A stretch of 33,028 nt of DNA, taken from contig JABJIE010000030.1 of the NCBI GenBank assembly GCA_018661505.1, positions 1 through 33,028 on the forward strand, given 5' to 3'. Origin of the DNA: Lentimicrobiaceae bacterium. GTDB lineage: Bacteria > Bacteroidota > Bacteroidia > Bacteroidales > F082. The notes beneath the pieces are model-generated. The model did no database searches and was not told the origin of the DNA. It worked only from the letters and a program-made list of their open reading frames with translations. Below are positions 16,309 through 25,860 of the stretch, piece by piece (the stretch's first letter is position 1; each line of letters begins with the position of its first letter). The translations under genes were made by a program, and so were the position numbers.

Positions 16309-16803
16309 ATGTCATTAATTAATCCCGGTTTTGGACTAGTAATTTGGATGACAATTGCATTTGGTATTTTGCTTTGGATACTTGCGAAATTTGCATGGCC
16401 AGCAATTACAGATGCTCTTGCTGAAAGAGAAAAATCCATCGAAGAAGCATTGTTATCTGCAGATAACGCTCGCAAAGCAATGGAAGAGCTCAAGCACAGT
16501 AACGAAGAGTTACTCAACGAAGCAAAGGACCAAAGGGACGCCATATTAAAAGAGGCGAGGGCTCTAAAGGAAAATATGATTAATGAAGCAAAGGATAAAG
16601 CTCAGGAAGCTGCCGATAAAATCGTTGAGAGTGCGCGTGAAAGAATAGAAAGTGATAAAAAAGCAGCCTTGGTAGATATAAAAAATACCATTGCAACTTA
16701 TTCCATTGAAATTGCTGAAAAAATTCTACGTGAAGAACTTAAGGATAAAAAGCAACAAACTGCTTATGCTGAGAAGCTTCTCAAAGAAACAACATTAAAC
16801 TAA
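16309..16803 (+). CDS. atpF: F1Fo ATP synthase subunit b
   Basis: This is a 164-residue peripheral stalk subunit. One N-terminal membrane helix (about residues 8-30: FGLVIWMTIAFGILLWILAKFAWP) is followed by DALAEREKSIEEAL, the family's junction motif, and then a long charged helix rich in Ala, Glu and Lys reaching the end, which dimerises and holds F1 against Fo. Length and layout are normal. It lies 86 bases after atpE, the widest gap within the operon because of the hairpin, and 9 bases before atpH. Confidence 0.96.
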   Translation: MSLINPGFGLVIWMTIAFGILLWILAKFAWPAITDALAEREKSIEEALLSADNARKAMEELKHSNEELLNEAKDQRDAILKEARALKENMINEAKDKAQEAADKIVESARERIESDKKAALVDIKNTIATYSIEIAEKILREELKDKKQQTAYAEKLLKETTLN

Positions 16804-16812
16804 CAGAGTGTC

Positions 16813-17370
16813 ATGAGAGTCAGGTTATTGTCAAAGAGATATGCGAAAGCTTTGTTTGATCTTGCTGAGGAAATGAAAATCCTCGATAAGGTTGATGCTG
16901 ATCTCCGACTTGTACGCGAAGTGTTTTCTGAAAATCGAAATCTTAGGCTAATCATAGCTAATCCCGTAATAGATATATATAAAAAGAATAAAATCCTAAC
17001 AGAATTATTTTCTGGAAACATTCAGGATTTATCCATGAAATATATACAACTAATTACCATTAAAGGAAGAGAGCAATTTATACCTTACATATGTGAGGCT
17101 TTTGACGATAAATTTAAAGAATATAAGAATATTCTTCCTGTGCATGTTACAACAGCTGATAAAGCTGATAAAAAAATTATGGATGACATTAGTAGTAAAT
17201 TAAAAGAGGCTACTAAAATGAATATTGAATTGACCGAAAAGGTTAATGAAGAAATTATTGGCGGTTTTGTAATAGATTTTCAGGACTATCAATATGATGC
17301 TAGTATAATAAATCAATTGAATAAATTAAAGAAGGGTTTTTCAGAGAACCTGTACGAAATACAATTCTAA
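16813..17370 (+). CDS. atpH: F1Fo ATP synthase subunit delta
   Basis: This is a 185-residue subunit that joins the peripheral stalk to the top of F1. The N-terminal helical domain begins LSKRYAKALFDLAEE and includes NRNLRLIIANPVI. The C-terminal part has VTTADKADKKIMDDISSKLK and the well-conserved NEEIIGGFVIDFQDYQYDASIINQLNKLKKGF. It starts at an ATG 9 bases after atpF and ends 20 bases before atpA. Length is close to the usual 175-185 residues. Confidence 0.96.
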   Translation: MRVRLLSKRYAKALFDLAEEMKILDKVDADLRLVREVFSENRNLRLIIANPVIDIYKKNKILTELFSGNIQDLSMKYIQLITIKGREQFIPYICEAFDDKFKEYKNILPVHVTTADKADKKIMDDISSKLKEATKMNIELTEKVNEEIIGGFVIDFQDYQYDASIINQLNKLKKGFSENLYEIQF

Positions 17371-17390
17371 AAAAGTAAAAATAAAGTCGT

Positions 17391-18971
17391 ATGGCAGACA
17401 TTAAACCGGCTGAAGTATCAGCCATTCTACGAAAAGAACTATCAGGCTTTGACTCCGAAGCGGTATTAGAAGAAGTAGGATCGGTATTACAAATTGGAGA
17501 TGGTATTGCCCGTGTTTATGGCTTAACTAATGTTGAGTCTGGTGAATTAGTAGAATTTGAAAAAACAGGGTTAATGGGTATAGTACTTAACCTTGAGGAA
17601 GATAATGTTGGTATCGTGTTACTGGGTGAGCCTGGTGATATTAACGAGGGAGACAGTGTAAAACGTACGCGTCGTATCGCATCAATAAAAGTTGGTGAGG
17701 GTATGCTTGGTCGTGTTGTAAATACATTGGGTGAGCCCATTGACGGCAAAGGTGAAATTGCTGGAGAAACGTATGAGATGCCTCTAGAGCGTAAAGCTCC
17801 TGGTGTTATATTCCGTCAACCAGTTAACGAACCACTTCAAACAGGTATAAAAGCCATTGATGCTATGATACCCGTTGGAAGAGGGCAAAGAGAACTTATT
17901 ATCGGTGATCGTCAAACAGGTAAAACAGCCATTGCCATTGACACAATAATCAATCAAAAAGAGTTTTACGAAAAAGGTGAGCCTGTATACTGTATATATG
18001 TTGCTTCAGGACAAAAGGGATCAACCATTGCAGGTATTCAGAATACACTTGAAGAAAATGGTGCAATGGCCTATACAACAATTGTAATGGCTTCGGCTTC
18101 TGATCCTGCTGCAATGCAGTTTTATGCCCCTTTTACTGGTGCTGCAATTGGAGAATATTTTCGTGATACTGGTCGTCCTGCCTTGGTTGTTTACGATGAT
18201 CTAAGTAAGCAAGCTGTTGCGTATCGTGAAGTATCTTTGCTATTACGTCGACCACCTGGACGCGAAGCATATCCTGGTGATGTTTTCTATCTACATTCAA
18301 GATTATTAGAGAGAGCTGCAAAGGTTATCAACTCCGATGAAATTGCCAAGCAAATGAATGATATTCCAGAAAGTATAAAAGATATGGTAGTGGGTGGAGG
18401 ATCTCTAACCGCACTTCCAATTATTGAAACTCAGGCTGGTGATGTTAGTGCTTATATTCCAACAAATGTAATTTCCATTACAGATGGTCAGATTTTCTTG
18501 GAAAAAGACCTTTTTAACTCAGGCATACGTCCTGCTATTAATGTGGGTATTTCTGTTTCTCGTGTGGGTGGTAATGCTCAAATTAAATCCATGAAAAAAG
18601 TTGCTGGTACTCTCAAGCTAGACCAAGCACAATATCGTGAGCTAGAAGCATTCGCTAAATTTGGTTCTGACCTTGATGCTGCCACAATGGCCGTTCTTGA
18701 AAAGGGTAAGCGTAATGTTGAAATACTAAAGCAGCCTCAGTATTCTCCATTAACAGTTGGTGAACAAGTTGCTATTATTTATTGTGGATCTCAAAACCTT
18801 CTTTCAAAAGTTCCCGTTAACAGGATTATTGACTTCCAAGAAGCGTTTCTACATCATTTGGATACCCATCATAAAGAGGTAATTGAACAACTTGGCCAAG
18901 GTAAATATACTGACGAACTTCAGGATGCTCTTAAAAAAGCTGCTGCCGAGATTTCACGAAAATTTGAATAA
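17391..18971 (+). CDS. atpA: F1Fo ATP synthase subunit alpha
   Basis: This is the 526-residue non-catalytic nucleotide-binding subunit of F1. The Walker A motif GDRQTGKT is at 172-179. Arg391 in [12 protein letters not shown] is the arginine finger that completes the catalytic sites on beta. [27 protein letters not shown] is the family's central signature. Length is slightly above the E. coli 513. It lies 20 bases after atpH and 17 bases before atpG. Its partner beta is made from another transcript more than 4 kb upstream. Confidence 0.98.
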   Translation: MADIKPAEVSAILRKELSGFDSEAVLEEVGSVLQIGDGIARVYGLTNVESGELVEFEKTGLMGIVLNLEEDNVGIVLLGEPGDINEGDSVKRTRRIASIKVGEGMLGRVVNTLGEPIDGKGEIAGETYEMPLERKAPGVIFRQPVNEPLQTGIKAIDAMIPVGRGQRELIIGDRQTGKTAIAIDTIINQKEFYEKGEPVYCIYVASGQKGSTIAGIQNTLEENGAMAYTTIVMASASDPAAMQFYAPFTGAAIGEYFRDTGRPALVVYDDLSKQAVAYREVSLLLRRPPGREAYPGDVFYLHSRLLERAAKVINSDEIAKQMNDIPESIKDMVVGGGSLTALPIIETQAGDVSAYIPTNVISITDGQIFLEKDLFNSGIRPAINVGISVSRVGGNAQIKSMKKVAGTLKLDQAQYRELEAFAKFGSDLDAATMAVLEKGKRNVEILKQPQYSPLTVGEQVAIIYCGSQNLLSKVPVNRIIDFQEAFLHHLDTHHKEVIEQLGQGKYTDELQDALKKAAAEISRKFE

Positions 18972-18988
18972 ACGAATAAACTTAAATT

Positions 18989-19876
18989 ATGCCAAGCCTT
19001 AAGGAAGTACGTATACGTATTAATTCTGTTAACTCCACCAGGCAGATAACCAGTGCAATGAAAATGGTTGCTGCATCCAAGTTGAGAAGGGCCCAGAATG
19101 CCATACTCAACATGAGGCCATATGCTCAGAAATTACAGCATATTATGCAGGATTTAAGCTCTGACATGGAAGGTTCTGATGAGGGATTGTACTCAGCAAT
19201 TAGAGATGAAGAAAAAATTCTAATCGTAACAATAACTTCAAATCGTGGCCTATGTGGTGCATTCAATGCCAATGTTGTAAAGAGCGCAATAAGCCTTGCT
19301 GAAGGAAGATACGCTGAGCAATATAAAAAAGGCAACTTAAGTATAATGTGCCTGGGGAAAAAGGGTGCAGATGGGTTAAAATCATATGGAATTACACCCG
19401 TTGAGGTAAATAACGAAATATTCGATGACCTTACTTTTGACAATGCTGTTCCAATTGCGGAACATCTAATGGCCGAGTTTGCTGAAAAAAAATACGACAA
19501 GATTATTCTCATATACAACCAGTTTAAAAATGCAGCTGTTCAACTTTTACAAGAAGAACAATTTTTGCCTGTTGTTGAAAGTGATGATGGTGATACTAAT
19601 GGCGAGGAAAATAATTCAAACTATATATTTGAGCCCAATAAAGAGGAAATTTTGGAGGCTCTTGTTCCCAAGGCCATCAAAGTTCAGCTTTATAAAGCTT
19701 TACTAGACAGTTTTGCTTCAGAGCATGGGGCGCGTATGACAGCAATGCATAAAGCAACAGAGAATGCTGATGAACTAATTAAAGATTTAAAACTCACATA
19801 CAACAAAGCTCGTCAAGCATCAATTACAAATGAAATATTAGAAATTGTTGGTGGAGCAGAAGCTCTAAACAACTAG
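18989..19876 (+). CDS. atpG: F1Fo ATP synthase subunit gamma
   Basis: This is the 295-residue central rotor shaft of F1. The N-terminal helix shows IRINSVNSTRQITSAMKMVAASKLRRAQ, the middle part has TSNRGLCGAFNANVVK, and the C-terminal helix ends with SEHGARMTAMHKATENADELIKDLKLTYNKARQASITNEILEIVGGAEAL. All are family signatures. It is the last gene of the operon, with a rho-independent terminator 40 bases downstream. Confidence 0.97.
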   Translation: MPSLKEVRIRINSVNSTRQITSAMKMVAASKLRRAQNAILNMRPYAQKLQHIMQDLSSDMEGSDEGLYSAIRDEEKILIVTITSNRGLCGAFNANVVKSAISLAEGRYAEQYKKGNLSIMCLGKKGADGLKSYGITPVEVNNEIFDDLTFDNAVPIAEHLMAEFAEKKYDKIILIYNQFKNAAVQLLQEEQFLPVVESDDGDTNGEENNSNYIFEPNKEEILEALVPKAIKVQLYKALLDSFASEHGARMTAMHKATENADELIKDLKLTYNKARQASITNEILEIVGGAEALNN

Positions 19877-19915
19877 TACCAGTTTATTTAAGCACTGTTA
19901 TTACATATAAAACTT

Positions 19916-19941
19916 AAAAAGCGCATAATCTGCGCTTTTTT
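19916..19941 (+). terminator. Rho-independent terminator after atpG
   Basis: AAAAAGCGCA (19916-19925) pairs perfectly with TGCGCTTTTT (19931-19940) around the loop TAATC, with the T run extending to 19941. This closes the atpB-atpG transcript and insulates the ferritin gene, which has its own promoter. Confidence 0.85.
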
Positions 19942-19984
19942 CATTTCATATGGTCCAATAGTGAATTTATTTACTCCTTATGAT

Positions 19985-19992
19985 TATCTTTG
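19985..19992 (+). promoter_or_regulatory. -7 promoter element for ferritin
   Basis: TATCTTTG is an exact TAnnTTTG match. Initiation near 19999 leaves a leader of about 18 bases to the ATG at 20017. This rules out the in-frame TTG at 19990 as a start, since it lies inside the promoter. I see no iron-box-like operator. Confidence 0.6.
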
Positions 19993-20016
19993 TATGACAA
20001 TTTAAAAATTACCACT

Positions 20017-20529
20017 ATGATCAAACCTAAGGTTCAAAGCGCAATAAACGAGCAAATAAAAAAAGAAGAGTTTTCGTCACGACTATATTTGGCAATGGCA
20101 ATATGGTGCGAAATAAATGGTTTTCCAGGGGCATCTAAATTTTTATACCAGCATGCCGAAGAAGAGCGTGTTCACATGATGAAGCTTGTCCATTATGTAA
20201 ATGAAAGAGACGGTAAGGCACAACTAATGGATATTGAGCGGCCAACTGACGAGTTCGATTCACTACTTGATCTTTTTGAAAAAGTGATGGATCATGAAAA
20301 ATTTATTACCGAGGCAATAAATGAGTTATATGAGGTAGCGCTTAAAGAAAAAGACTACACAACTATGAACTTTTTGCAGTGGTATATAACCGAACAACTT
20401 GAGGAAGAAAATCTTTTCAAGACTATTCTTGATAAAATAAAACTTGTGGGAAATGACAAGGCCGGAATGTTTCACATTGACAAGGACCTTGATGGAATGG
20501 CAATTGCTATTGAACCAATTGAAGAGTAG
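20017..20529 (+). CDS. ftnA: Bacterial non-heme ferritin
   Basis: This is a 170-residue iron-storage protein that forms a 24-subunit cage and oxidises Fe(II) inside it. The ferroxidase residues fall at the same numbers as in E. coli FtnA: Glu17, Tyr24, Glu50, His53, Glu94, Glu126, Gln127, Glu129 and Glu130. The four-helix pattern is clear, with HAEEERVHMM in helix B and WYITEQLEEE in helix D. Heme-binding bacterioferritin is unlikely given this residue set. The gene is monocistronic, with its own promoter, and converges on the nuclease gene with a 5-base gap. Confidence 0.95.
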   Translation: MIKPKVQSAINEQIKKEEFSSRLYLAMAIWCEINGFPGASKFLYQHAEEERVHMMKLVHYVNERDGKAQLMDIERPTDEFDSLLDLFEKVMDHEKFITEAINELYEVALKEKDYTTMNFLQWYITEQLEEENLFKTILDKIKLVGNDKAGMFHIDKDLDGMAIAIEPIEE

Positions 20530-20534
20530 TCTCC

Positions 20535-21701
20535 TTATTCTAGAATCACAACTTTATTAGTCGCTATTATACTGCCACAACACTGAAGACTTGCAACATA
20601 GATGCCTCCGGGCAAGCTTGATGTATTCCAGTTTATAAATGTTTGATTTGGTGATAAATTAAATTTTTCAACCAACTCACCATGTATATTAAATATTAAA
20701 ACAGCCTTCCCATCTTCTTTAACTTGTGGAAACTTAAGTTTAGCATTTCCAGATATTGGATTAGGATGGCATGTAAAATATTCCTTTTGGAATGTAAGCT
20801 CTTTATTACCCACGAATAAATCAGAATAAATCTTGATGGCAACAGGTCTATGATCACTAACGTTAGCATCATAGGAACTCCAGCTACTAAAGTAGTCATC
20901 AATTCTCAGTGTTTCTATTCCGGAGCCTTCATTTGCATATTCGTCAAAAGTAGCGCTTGTGATAAGAGTGTGATCAAGATGTGATGGCCATGTGGGATAT
21001 GACCAATAATTGGTGCTACCATTTGCAATGTCCATGTCAGCAAAGAGATAACTATCTGGTTCATTAATAAATCCTAAAAATACATTATTGGAAAAGCTTT
21101 CTGCAATGTCATCATTTAAATCTCCTGTGAGCATTACGTTTTCATTACTAAAATTAGCATCAATATAGTCACGTAAAAGGTTCGAAGCATCCATGCGTCT
21201 TTTTTCCTCATCCCAATCATCTGATTCATCCAAAATACCATCACCACAACACTTAAAGTGATTATTGATAATTATGAATTTCTCTCCTTTAAAACGGAGC
21301 TCCATAACCATTGGTGATCTTGGAAATGGCCGCCAATATGGCTGAGTTGTATATATTTCGTAGATAGTATCAATTTCTAAGACTCCAAAATTATAGATGT
21401 ACGCTAGTCCGGCAAAATATCCAGATTTGAAATATCCTTCATAATTATTCATGCCTGATAACATGCTTTTAAAGGCAATAGTATCATCCAACTCTTGCAT
21501 TGAAATAAGATCTACTTCCAAATCTTCTATTATCTCACTTACATAATCCATGGTGGTTTGCCCATTTTTCGGAAACCACTCAATGTTCCATGTAATCATT
21601 TCAAAGGTTGTATCTGTTCCAAAAGCTGGTATTTCAAAATTCTGCCCATGAGATAATGAGCAAAATAAAATTATCAACGGAGCAAATAATAATCGTCTCA
21701 T
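20535..21701 (-). CDS. Secreted EEP-fold nuclease/phosphatase with T9SS sorting domain
   Basis: This is a 388-residue secreted protein. The signal peptide is about residues 1-19. Residues 33-290 form an endonuclease/exonuclease/phosphatase domain with its metal and catalytic motifs: ITWNIEW (Asn39), SMQEL (Glu70), IIINNHFKC, TGDLND and the closing SDHRPVAIKI. The last 80 residues show the T9SS type A pattern: a CHPNP start, LIFNIHGELVEKF, then LPGGIYVASL and NKVVILE. Export across the outer membrane and surface attachment or release are therefore likely. The substrate could be extracellular DNA or a phospho-ester; sequence does not decide. It follows the C69 peptidase gene by 56 bases and may share its transcript. 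Confidence 0.88.
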   Translation of the reverse strand: MRRLLFAPLIILFCSLSHGQNFEIPAFGTDTTFEMITWNIEWFPKNGQTTMDYVSEIIEDLEVDLISMQELDDTIAFKSMLSGMNNYEGYFKSGYFAGLAYIYNFGVLEIDTIYEIYTTQPYWRPFPRSPMVMELRFKGEKFIIINNHFKCCGDGILDESDDWDEEKRRMDASNLLRDYIDANFSNENVMLTGDLNDDIAESFSNNVFLGFINEPDSYLFADMDIANGSTNYWSYPTWPSHLDHTLITSATFDEYANEGSGIETLRIDDYFSSWSSYDANVSDHRPVAIKIYSDLFVGNKELTFQKEYFTCHPNPISGNAKLKFPQVKEDGKAVLIFNIHGELVEKFNLSPNQTFINWNTSSLPGGIYVASLQCCGSIIATNKVVILE

Positions 21702-21757
21702 AATAATATTGGAATTAATTGTTTTATTTCAAATTCGAATTAATGAATAGCGGATAT

Positions 21758-23506
21758 CTAATGACCATCGCCACCCACAACTTTGAACTGATCGCCAGTT
21801 TCTTCAATTATCATTCTATATTTACCCTCTCCATATCCCGGTTGCTTAACCTCAGGTGCATAATATTTGTAGCCCTCGGGAATATCTCTTTTGGTTTTAA
21901 TGTTTCCATCCATATACTTCATGAATAAATACTGATAGAATTTCTTCCATGTTTGAAAAACATTTGCGCCAACAGCATTTGAATAATCCGTAAGATAAGC
22001 AATTGATGCATCTTTATCATTATCAATAAGGGCCATCGCACCAGCATCCACAGCAGGAATTACCTCAACAAATCCTGTTTCAAACTCATTCTGTATTTTT
22101 TCAATTTCAGGATGAATAGAACTATACCTCGTATAGGCTAAATTTTGAACCTGACTAAATACCCAAAATCCCGATTCTGATGACCAGTCCATCATTGCAC
22201 CATTACCAACCTCAAAATTATATGGAATCTTTGTTATACATGAGTACATCGGCATATAAACTGATCCTGATGCATCATCTACTCCCCACCATATAATTCC
22301 TCCTATTTCATCTGGCAACCAACTACGGGATTGAGATATAAATGAAAATCCTGTTTGTTGAGTTGCAGTTGCGCGTTCATTACAATATGCAACATCATCT
22401 ACTTTCCACGTTAAAGGTCTCCAACGATATGGATTTCCAAACGGTCCTGCCCCGGGATCTTGACTCATATCTAATTCTGTGTTTTCAAGATGGTCGCGCA
22501 TAAATCCCATCATATCCTGAACACTAATCTTTTTCTCCGGTTTTACCCATAATGGCATACGATTAGTCGCATATCCATTGGGATTTGGTGTTCCATCGTC
22601 AAACTTGTCGTTATGTTTTATGATTCCCTTTGAATAATCCCAGTATTCATCCATACCTCCTGTTACTTTATTGAACATAGTCCATACTCTTATTTCGCAA
22701 AAACGAGCGCCCCCAAAACTTACGGGAGCATAGGTATCAGAAAAGGAAAAATTCTGATCTTCTCCCACATACCAGCCCTTTTCGCGTGCAAATGAAATTA
22801 CATCATCTGCATATACACAATCAATGCCATCGTTAAAAATTTCATCAATTTCATTGGATGTTATTGAGCTCTTTTTGTTAGCGAGTGGGAATCTTTCAAT
22901 TCTAGCTTGATTTGCATGGCCGCTTACATAACCATCTGGGACCATTCTGGCTACCCAAACTGCACCTTTATGCCCTTCTCCTTTTCCTATTAACTCCATA
23001 ATCCATACCTCTTCCTTATCAGCAATTGAGAAGGATTCGCCTGAACTATAATAACCATATTCCGCAACTAGATTGGTCATTATTTTAATAGCATGACGTG
23101 CTGATTCAGCTCTTTGAAGTGTTATATAAATCAAACTACCATAATCCATTATTGCTCCAGCCTGACTTCCCAGCTCTGAACGACCTCCATAAGTTGTTTC
23201 GCCAATGGCAACTTGATTTTCATTCATATTACCCACTACATTATATGTTTTCAAAGCTTGTTTAATTTGACCAAGATGTTTTCCAGTATCCCACTCGTAA
23301 ACATCCAACATTGTTCCAATGGGATGATTAGCAGAAGGCCAGTGATATAATTCACCATATAGTATGTGTGAATCGGCAGCATAAGAAATCATGGTTGAAC
23401 CATCTGTGGAAGCGCCCTTTGTAATAAGATAGTTTGTACAGGCTGTTGAGTTTTCAACCATAATAAAGCTAATGGCTATGATCAATACGGCTATTATTTT
23501 TTTCAT
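21758..23506 (-). CDS. C69-family dipeptidase, exported
   Basis: This is a 582-residue N-terminal nucleophile hydrolase of peptidase family C69 (PepD type), which cleaves dipeptides. The signal peptide spans residues 1-22 (ENSTA before Cys23). The mature protein would begin CTNYLITKGASTDGS, where Cys23 is the expected nucleophile. Further family marks are GNMNENQVAIGETTYGGR, YGYYSSGESFSIADKEEVWIMELIGKG and a late GIIWWGVDDASGSVYMP segment. The region before the Cys lacks a proper lipobox (Ser at -3), so signal peptidase I cleavage directly exposing the nucleophile is more likely than lipidation. A full promoter lies upstream. A role in uptake of peptides is inferred. Confidence 0.92.
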   Translation of the reverse strand: MKKIIAVLIIAISFIMVENSTACTNYLITKGASTDGSTMISYAADSHILYGELYHWPSANHPIGTMLDVYEWDTGKHLGQIKQALKTYNVVGNMNENQVAIGETTYGGRSELGSQAGAIMDYGSLIYITLQRAESARHAIKIMTNLVAEYGYYSSGESFSIADKEEVWIMELIGKGEGHKGAVWVARMVPDGYVSGHANQARIERFPLANKKSSITSNEIDEIFNDGIDCVYADDVISFAREKGWYVGEDQNFSFSDTYAPVSFGGARFCEIRVWTMFNKVTGGMDEYWDYSKGIIKHNDKFDDGTPNPNGYATNRMPLWVKPEKKISVQDMMGFMRDHLENTELDMSQDPGAGPFGNPYRWRPLTWKVDDVAYCNERATATQQTGFSFISQSRSWLPDEIGGIIWWGVDDASGSVYMPMYSCITKIPYNFEVGNGAMMDWSSESGFWVFSQVQNLAYTRYSSIHPEIEKIQNEFETGFVEVIPAVDAGAMALIDNDKDASIAYLTDYSNAVGANVFQTWKKFYQYLFMKYMDGNIKTKRDIPEGYKYYAPEVKQPGYGEGKYRMIIEETGDQFKVVGGDGH

Positions 23507-23549
23507 TCTATTTTAGTATTTAATTGTGTGATTACGATAAAAACAAGCA

Positions 23550-23578
23550 CAAATTTAGTTTATAATTATTAATCCAAA
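23550..23578 (-). promoter_or_regulatory. Promoter for the C69 dipeptidase gene
   Basis: On the minus strand TTTG (23575-23578) and TAAATTTG (23550-23557) are separated by 17 bases, matching both elements of the Bacteroidota promoter. Initiation near 23543 gives a leader of about 37 bases. It is the best-formed promoter in the window. Confidence 0.7.
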
Positions 23579-23741
23579 CCAGATAATTAGTAATAGTTTA
23601 TCGTATCATAATAAAATAGAATTTGCTAAGGCCAATGGATCACTGTTGTTTATTCCACTAATAACTAACCAGGAGATTTTAACATTGGCAAGTACACCAT
23701 TTTATTATACTTCCAGGAAAATTAAAGGTTGTATTTACAAT

Positions 23742-24680
23742 CTATAACAATTCAAGGGCATGAATTTTATCTTTTGATAATTGGTGTGCAAGTGCTTGCT
23801 TACTTGGAAACTTGTGCTCATCACGCATCCAATTAACAAAGAAAATTGTTATCTCCTCGCCATAAATAGTCTCATTAAAGTCAAATATATTTACTTCAAT
23901 GGTAATTCCTGATTCTTCGTTATTGGCTTTTTCGATGGTGGGGCGATAACCAATGTTACTCATTCCCTTATATATTTTTCCATTAACCAAAACACGGCAT
24001 GCATAAACGCCTATTGCGGCAATTAATTTGTATTCATCTGCAACCTCGATATTTGCCGTGGGAAAGCCAAGATTACGCCCAATGGAATTACCCTTAACAA
24101 CAATTCCAGTGATTGAGTATTCATGTCCCAATAGTTTATTTGCATTTACCACATCGCCATTATTTAATAGCTCTCGTATTTTAGATGAGCTAATGGTAAT
24201 GTTTTCATGTTCCTGTTCCTTAACCTTTTGGACTTCAAATCCATATTCCATCCCCAAAATTTTAAGGTTTTCAATGCTTCCCTCTCTATTGTTACCGAAA
24301 TGATGATCATAACCAATTACCAATAACTTGGGATGTATATAATCAACAATAAGCTCTTTGACGAACTGCTTATAAGTTTGCTGTGAAAATTCTTTTGTAA
24401 ATTCTATTAAAATGAGATTATCAATCCCTGCCTTTTTGATATGTTCTATCTTCTTTCTTTCGGTTTTAACAAATTTAATGTTAGAATTGTCATTTCCTAA
24501 AATAATACGTGGGTGAGGTGAGAAGGTTATAACCACCGTTTCTCCATTTAATTTTTTGGCTTCATTCCTCATCTTTGCAAAAACAGCTTGATGGCCTAGA
24601 TGAACACCATCAAATGAACCAATGGTTACAACCGGATTATTAACCGGATTGAAATCTTTTATGCACTTATAAACCTTCAC
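23742..24680 (-). CDS. ribF: Bifunctional riboflavin kinase / FAD synthetase
   Basis: This 312-residue cytoplasmic enzyme phosphorylates riboflavin to FMN and adenylates FMN to FAD. The N-terminal adenylyltransferase domain has GSFDGVHLGH at 21-30, TFSPHPR and the SSSKIREL motif near 165-172. The C-terminal riboflavin kinase domain has GRNLGFPTANI near 205, then YKGMSNIGYRPT and a late VNWMRDEHKF. The start is a GTG at 24678-24680; the next ATG would delete the nucleotide-binding motif. It lies 68 bases after asd on the same strand. No FMN riboswitch is recognisable upstream. Confidence 0.95.
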   Translation of the reverse strand: MKVYKCIKDFNPVNNPVVTIGSFDGVHLGHQAVFAKMRNEAKKLNGETVVITFSPHPRIILGNDNSNIKFVKTERKKIEHIKKAGIDNLILIEFTKEFSQQTYKQFVKELIVDYIHPKLLVIGYDHHFGNNREGSIENLKILGMEYGFEVQKVKEQEHENITISSSKIRELLNNGDVVNANKLLGHEYSITGIVVKGNSIGRNLGFPTANIEVADEYKLIAAIGVYACRVLVNGKIYKGMSNIGYRPTIEKANNEESGITIEVNIFDFNETIYGEEITIFFVNWMRDEHKFPSKQALAHQLSKDKIHALELL

Positions 24681-24748
24681 TAATTTGAGTAAATGTAGTT
24701 CATTTAACAGACGGGCAAAAATACAATATTTATGTTCACAAGCTTTCT

Positions 24749-25738
24749 CTAATTAACCATCCCATTGCTTATGAGATATTGTGCTATTTGAACAGCATTG
24801 GTTGCTGCCCCTTTTCTTAGGTTGTCGGCAACAACCCACATATTTAATGTCCGTGGTTGAGAAAAGTCACGCCTGATTCTACCCACCATAACCTCATCCT
24901 TGTCAACAGCTAATATGGGCATTGGATAAATATTTGCATGCGGTAAGTCAAAAACAACTACTCCTGGCATTGATTCCAATAAATATTTTACCTCATCCAC
25001 TGTAAAATCATTTTCAAACTCGATGTTTACTGATTCCGAATGACAAGTAATAACAGGAACCCTAACCACGGTAGCTGTGGTATTAATATTAGCATCAAGT
25101 ATCTTATTGGTTTCGTTAACAATTTTAATTTCTTCGGAAGTATATCCTTCCTCATTAAAATCGCCAGCATGTGGTAAAAGATTTAAATCTATTTGAAATG
25201 GATACTCTTTATCTGTTTCAATTTCTTTGCGCTCATCCATTAATTGATTTACAGCCTTGGCTCCGCTTCCAGATACCGACTGGTAAGTAGATATCACAAG
25301 GCGTTTTATTTTATATGCATTATGCAATGGTGATAATGCCATTACCAATTGAATTGTAGAGCAGTTTGGGTTTGCAATTATTAGATCTTTTTTAGTTAGT
25401 TTGTTGCCATTAATCTCAGGAACAATGAGGGGTACATCATCATTCATTCTCCAAGCCGAAGAATTATCAATAACATGGGAGTTAGCATTGGCAAATTTAG
25501 GTCCCCATTTTTTAGAGATATCACTGCCGGCAGAAAAAATAGAAATATCAGGGCCTCTGTTTAAGGCATCCTCAATGGAAATAACATCATGCTCAGTGTT
25601 GTTAAATTCCACCTTTCTACCAACCGATCTTTCAGAAGCAACAGGAATAAATTCAGAAATAGCAACATTTCTTTCCTCAAGCACCCTCAATATTTTATCG
25701 CCAACTAAACCGGTGGCGCCAATAACAGCAATTTTCAT
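24749..25738 (-). CDS. asd: Aspartate-semialdehyde dehydrogenase
   Basis: This is a 329-residue cytoplasmic enzyme that reduces aspartyl phosphate to aspartate semialdehyde with NADPH, feeding lysine/diaminopimelate, threonine and methionine synthesis. The nucleotide-binding motif GATGLVG is at 7-13. The catalytic Cys126 lies in IANPNCSTIQ, and SVSGSGAKAV follows. Histidine-containing CHSESVNIEF is the later active-site segment. Length is normal for the type without an extended loop. It starts at ATG 25736-25738 and is followed by ribF on the same strand. An upstream promoter is not obvious. Confidence 0.97.
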   Translation of the reverse strand: MKIAVIGATGLVGDKILRVLEERNVAISEFIPVASERSVGRKVEFNNTEHDVISIEDALNRGPDISIFSAGSDISKKWGPKFANANSHVIDNSSAWRMNDDVPLIVPEINGNKLTKKDLIIANPNCSTIQLVMALSPLHNAYKIKRLVISTYQSVSGSGAKAVNQLMDERKEIETDKEYPFQIDLNLLPHAGDFNEEGYTSEEIKIVNETNKILDANINTTATVVRVPVITCHSESVNIEFENDFTVDEVKYLLESMPGVVVFDLPHANIYPMPILAVDKDEVMVGRIRRDFSQPRTLNMWVVADNLRKGAATNAVQIAQYLISNGMVN

Positions 25739-25815
25739 GCTAACCTATTTTTATCTAAAGATTAAAACCAACCTGTTGATCATTTTTTGTTGTTTCCTTA
25801 TGACTAATTATCAAC

Positions 25816-25823
25816 TATCTTTA
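25816..25823 (+). promoter_or_regulatory. Possible -7 element for the lamin-tail protein gene
   Basis: TATCTTTA is one mismatch from TAnnTTTG. A TTG at 25790-25792 could be the -33 element, with a 23-base gap. Initiation near 25830 would leave a leader of about 30 bases. Confidence 0.35.
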
Positions 25824-25860
25824 TTGATTCCATAGCCCAACAATCTACAAATTTACAAAA

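Noticed and set aside
19990-20016. TTG start nine codons upstream of the ferritin ATG
   Set aside because: The TTG is part of the -7 promoter element, and the ATG at 20017 gives E. coli FtnA residue numbering exactly.
24681-24748. FMN riboswitch upstream of ribF
   Set aside because: The 68-base gap after asd is too short and lacks the recognisable RFN conserved segments.
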